Assembly (NCBI GenBank): GCA_001604435.1
Contig: LVBO01000078.1
Location: 1-6,812, forward strand
Length of the DNA stretch: 6,812 nucleotides
Direction of reading: 5' to 3'
DNA from: Synergistales bacterium Syner_01
GTDB lineage: Bacteria > Synergistota > Synergistia > Synergistales > Aminobacteriaceae
Position numbers and translations under genes: made by a program
Notes under the pieces: model-generated
Database searches by the model: none
What the model was told of the DNA's origin: nothing
The model's input: only the letters and a program-made list of their open reading frames with translations
Part shown: positions 5,548 to 6,812 of the stretch, piece by piece
Layout: each line of letters opens with the position of its first letter
Numbering within the stretch: position 1 is the stretch's first letter

Positions 5548-6812
5548 ATGAAGAAATGCTTTTTGTTGCTGGTTTTTTGTGTTTTATTCGTCTGCATCGG
5601 GACGTTCGTCGAGGCCTCGGAACAAAAAATCCGTATCGGCGTCATCGGCTTCGACAGCAAGGCCGAGGGGGTCTCGCAGGAGCAGGCCGACATAGTGACG
5701 GATCTGTTCACCCGCACTCTTGCGAGTTCGAAAACGATCGCGGTCTATGAGCGGGAACGCCTTGCAAAGGTCGGTCAGGAGATCAAGCTGAGCATGTCGG
5801 GACTCGTCGACATGAGCACCGCGATCGAAGTCGGAAAAATCGCCGGAGTCCAGTATATCCTGATGGGTTCCGTGACCGAACTCAGCGAGAAGATGTCGGG
5901 CGGCGCGGTTCCGCTTTTCTTCATCCCCGTTGCCGTAGGCGGAGGGGGCCATGAGGCGAAGGCGACCATCGACGTCCGACTCATCGACACGACGACGAGC
6001 GAAACCCGCCTTGCTCTTTCCGAGAGCGGCACATCCACGAACTCGGCTTCCGCCGTCTCCGTGATGGGGCTTTCGTTCGCCGAAGCGGAGTTCGGCGGTC
6101 TTCAGGCGCGGGCGATAGCGGACGCGGTGAGTCGTCTGGCGCATGGAATCCGGTCGGAACTCGGAGGCGAGAGTTCCCACGTGCTCAACGTGTCCGGGAG
6201 CGAGGTCCTCATCGATGTCGGTTCGACGATGGGGGCAAAGGAAGGACAGCTGTATCTGGTCTATGCCGAAGGGAAAACGATTCTCGGGATGAGCGGAGAG
6301 TCTTTGGGAAGAGAAAAAATGCCGCTCGCCGTTGTGAAGGTGCGGGATATTGCGAGCGGACACAGCACATGCGTCGTCGCGTCGAACTGTAGTTTAAGCC
6401 TGGTGCGGCGCGGCGACAAGATCGAGCCGGTCACTGCGGCGAAGGCGAAGACGATGAAGTTCGTCTCCAGTAGGCCCGCGGCATCAAGCGAGACCTTTAA
6501 TCAGATTTTCGGCCCTCAAAGCGAAAGCGGAGCGGTTGCGTCCGTTACTCAGGACGCCCCGGCGCCGGCGGCGGAGACACCCGCAAAACCTGCGGTGCAT
6601 GAAGACAAAAAAGAAGAGCCCGCTCCGGCGGCAGTATCTTCCGTAGCGTCCGCTCCCCGGAGTTCCGCACCCGTCGTTACGGCGGGCGAGGCGAAGAAGA
6701 TCCCCGGTTTCGATCCGAACACGTCGACCGATGTGAAAGTCATTCAGACATACAACCTGGACATGGGGAATTCCAACATGCTCCGCATCGCCCATGTCAA
6801 CGCGATGAACTC
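5548..6812 (+). CDS. CsgG-family protein with FlgT-C-like domain and Ala/Pro-rich linker (partial, runs off the window)
   Basis: The frame is open from ATG 5548 to the window end, giving 421 residues with no stop. Signal peptide 1-23 (VEA before SEQK), no lipobox. Residues 26-205 are a CsgG-type domain that clearly matches the preceding product: IRIGVIGFDSK, then YERERLAKVGQEIKL-SMSGLVDMSTAIEVGKIAGVQYILMGSVTE, and ATIDVRLIDTTTSE. Residues about 208-293 (HVLNVSGSEVLIDVGSTMGAKEGQLYLVYAEGK to LVRRGDKIEP) look like the small beta domain at the C-terminus of FlgT, with cysteines at 275 and 281. Residues about 336-382 are an Ala/Pro/Ser-rich linker. A further segment (KKIPGFDPNTSTDVKVIQ and on) begins another domain that cannot be identified here. 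The ribosome site is TTGGGGG at 5534-5540, 7 bases before ATG. The 34-base gap after the previous gene contains a T-rich run (5519-5530) without a stem, so I do not call a terminator there. Confidence 0.85.
   Translation, partial: MKKCFLLLVFCVLFVCIGTFVEASEQKIRIGVIGFDSKAEGVSQEQADIVTDLFTRTLASSKTIAVYERERLAKVGQEIKLSMSGLVDMSTAIEVGKIAGVQYILMGSVTELSEKMSGGAVPLFFIPVAVGGGGHEAKATIDVRLIDTTTSETRLALSESGTSTNSASAVSVMGLSFAEAEFGGLQARAIADAVSRLAHGIRSELGGESSHVLNVSGSEVLIDVGSTMGAKEGQLYLVYAEGKTILGMSGESLGREKMPLAVVKVRDIASGHSTCVVASNCSLSLVRRGDKIEPVTAAKAKTMKFVSSRPAASSETFNQIFGPQSESGAVASVTQDAPAPAAETPAKPAVHEDKKEEPAPAAVSSVASAPRSSAPVVTAGEAKKIPGFDPNTSTDVKVIQTYNLDMGNSNMLRIAHVNAMN

Noticed and set aside
4890..6812. Bona fide curli secretion locus
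   Set aside because: No curlin repeats, CsgE/F homologs or lipobox on the CsgG-like proteins are seen; the neighbours are LPP20/FlgT-like proteins instead.

Overview
The window reads as chromosomal DNA of a diderm (two-membrane), fairly GC-rich bacterium. All complete genes lie on the + strand, most have strong Shine-Dalgarno sites, and nearly every product carries an export signal. A branched-chain-amino-acid-type solute-binding protein next to a run of LPP20/FlgT/CsgG-like envelope proteins would suit an amino-acid-fermenting member of the Synergistota. That placement is a guess from gene content; a deltaproteobacterial-type genome is also possible.

Left part (1-1516): the last codons of an upstream gene (1-42), then about 200 bases of leader with a possible -10 element and inverted repeats. 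Next is a periplasmic type-1 solute-binding protein of the LivJ/LivK class (246-1403), closed by a strong intrinsic terminator (1466-1516). No permease or ATPase genes follow it, so on the downstream side it is an orphan receptor.

Middle (1517-1862): about 345 bases of AT-rich, T- and A-tract-containing DNA with no convincing gene. It probably holds the promoter of the next operon, but I could not pick a convincing promoter.

Right part (1863 to the window end): six tightly packed genes that look like one transcription unit. Each product has an N-terminal signal peptide or membrane anchor. They share a small set of domains: an LPP20/FlgT-N-like domain (products starting at 1863, 2697 and 3838), a TolB-N/FlgT-M/CsgG-like domain (products starting at 2697, 4340, 4890 and 5548), and a FlgT-C-like beta domain (product starting at 5548). 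Two adjacent genes encode diverged CsgG-family paralogs. None has a convincing lipobox, and no curli subunit or accessory gene (CsgA/B/E/F) is in view. The simplest reading is a multi-component periplasmic or outer-membrane assembly built from the domains that make up FlgT, distributed over several polypeptides. Its function cannot be read from the sequence. The last gene runs off the window and has no stop codon inside it.
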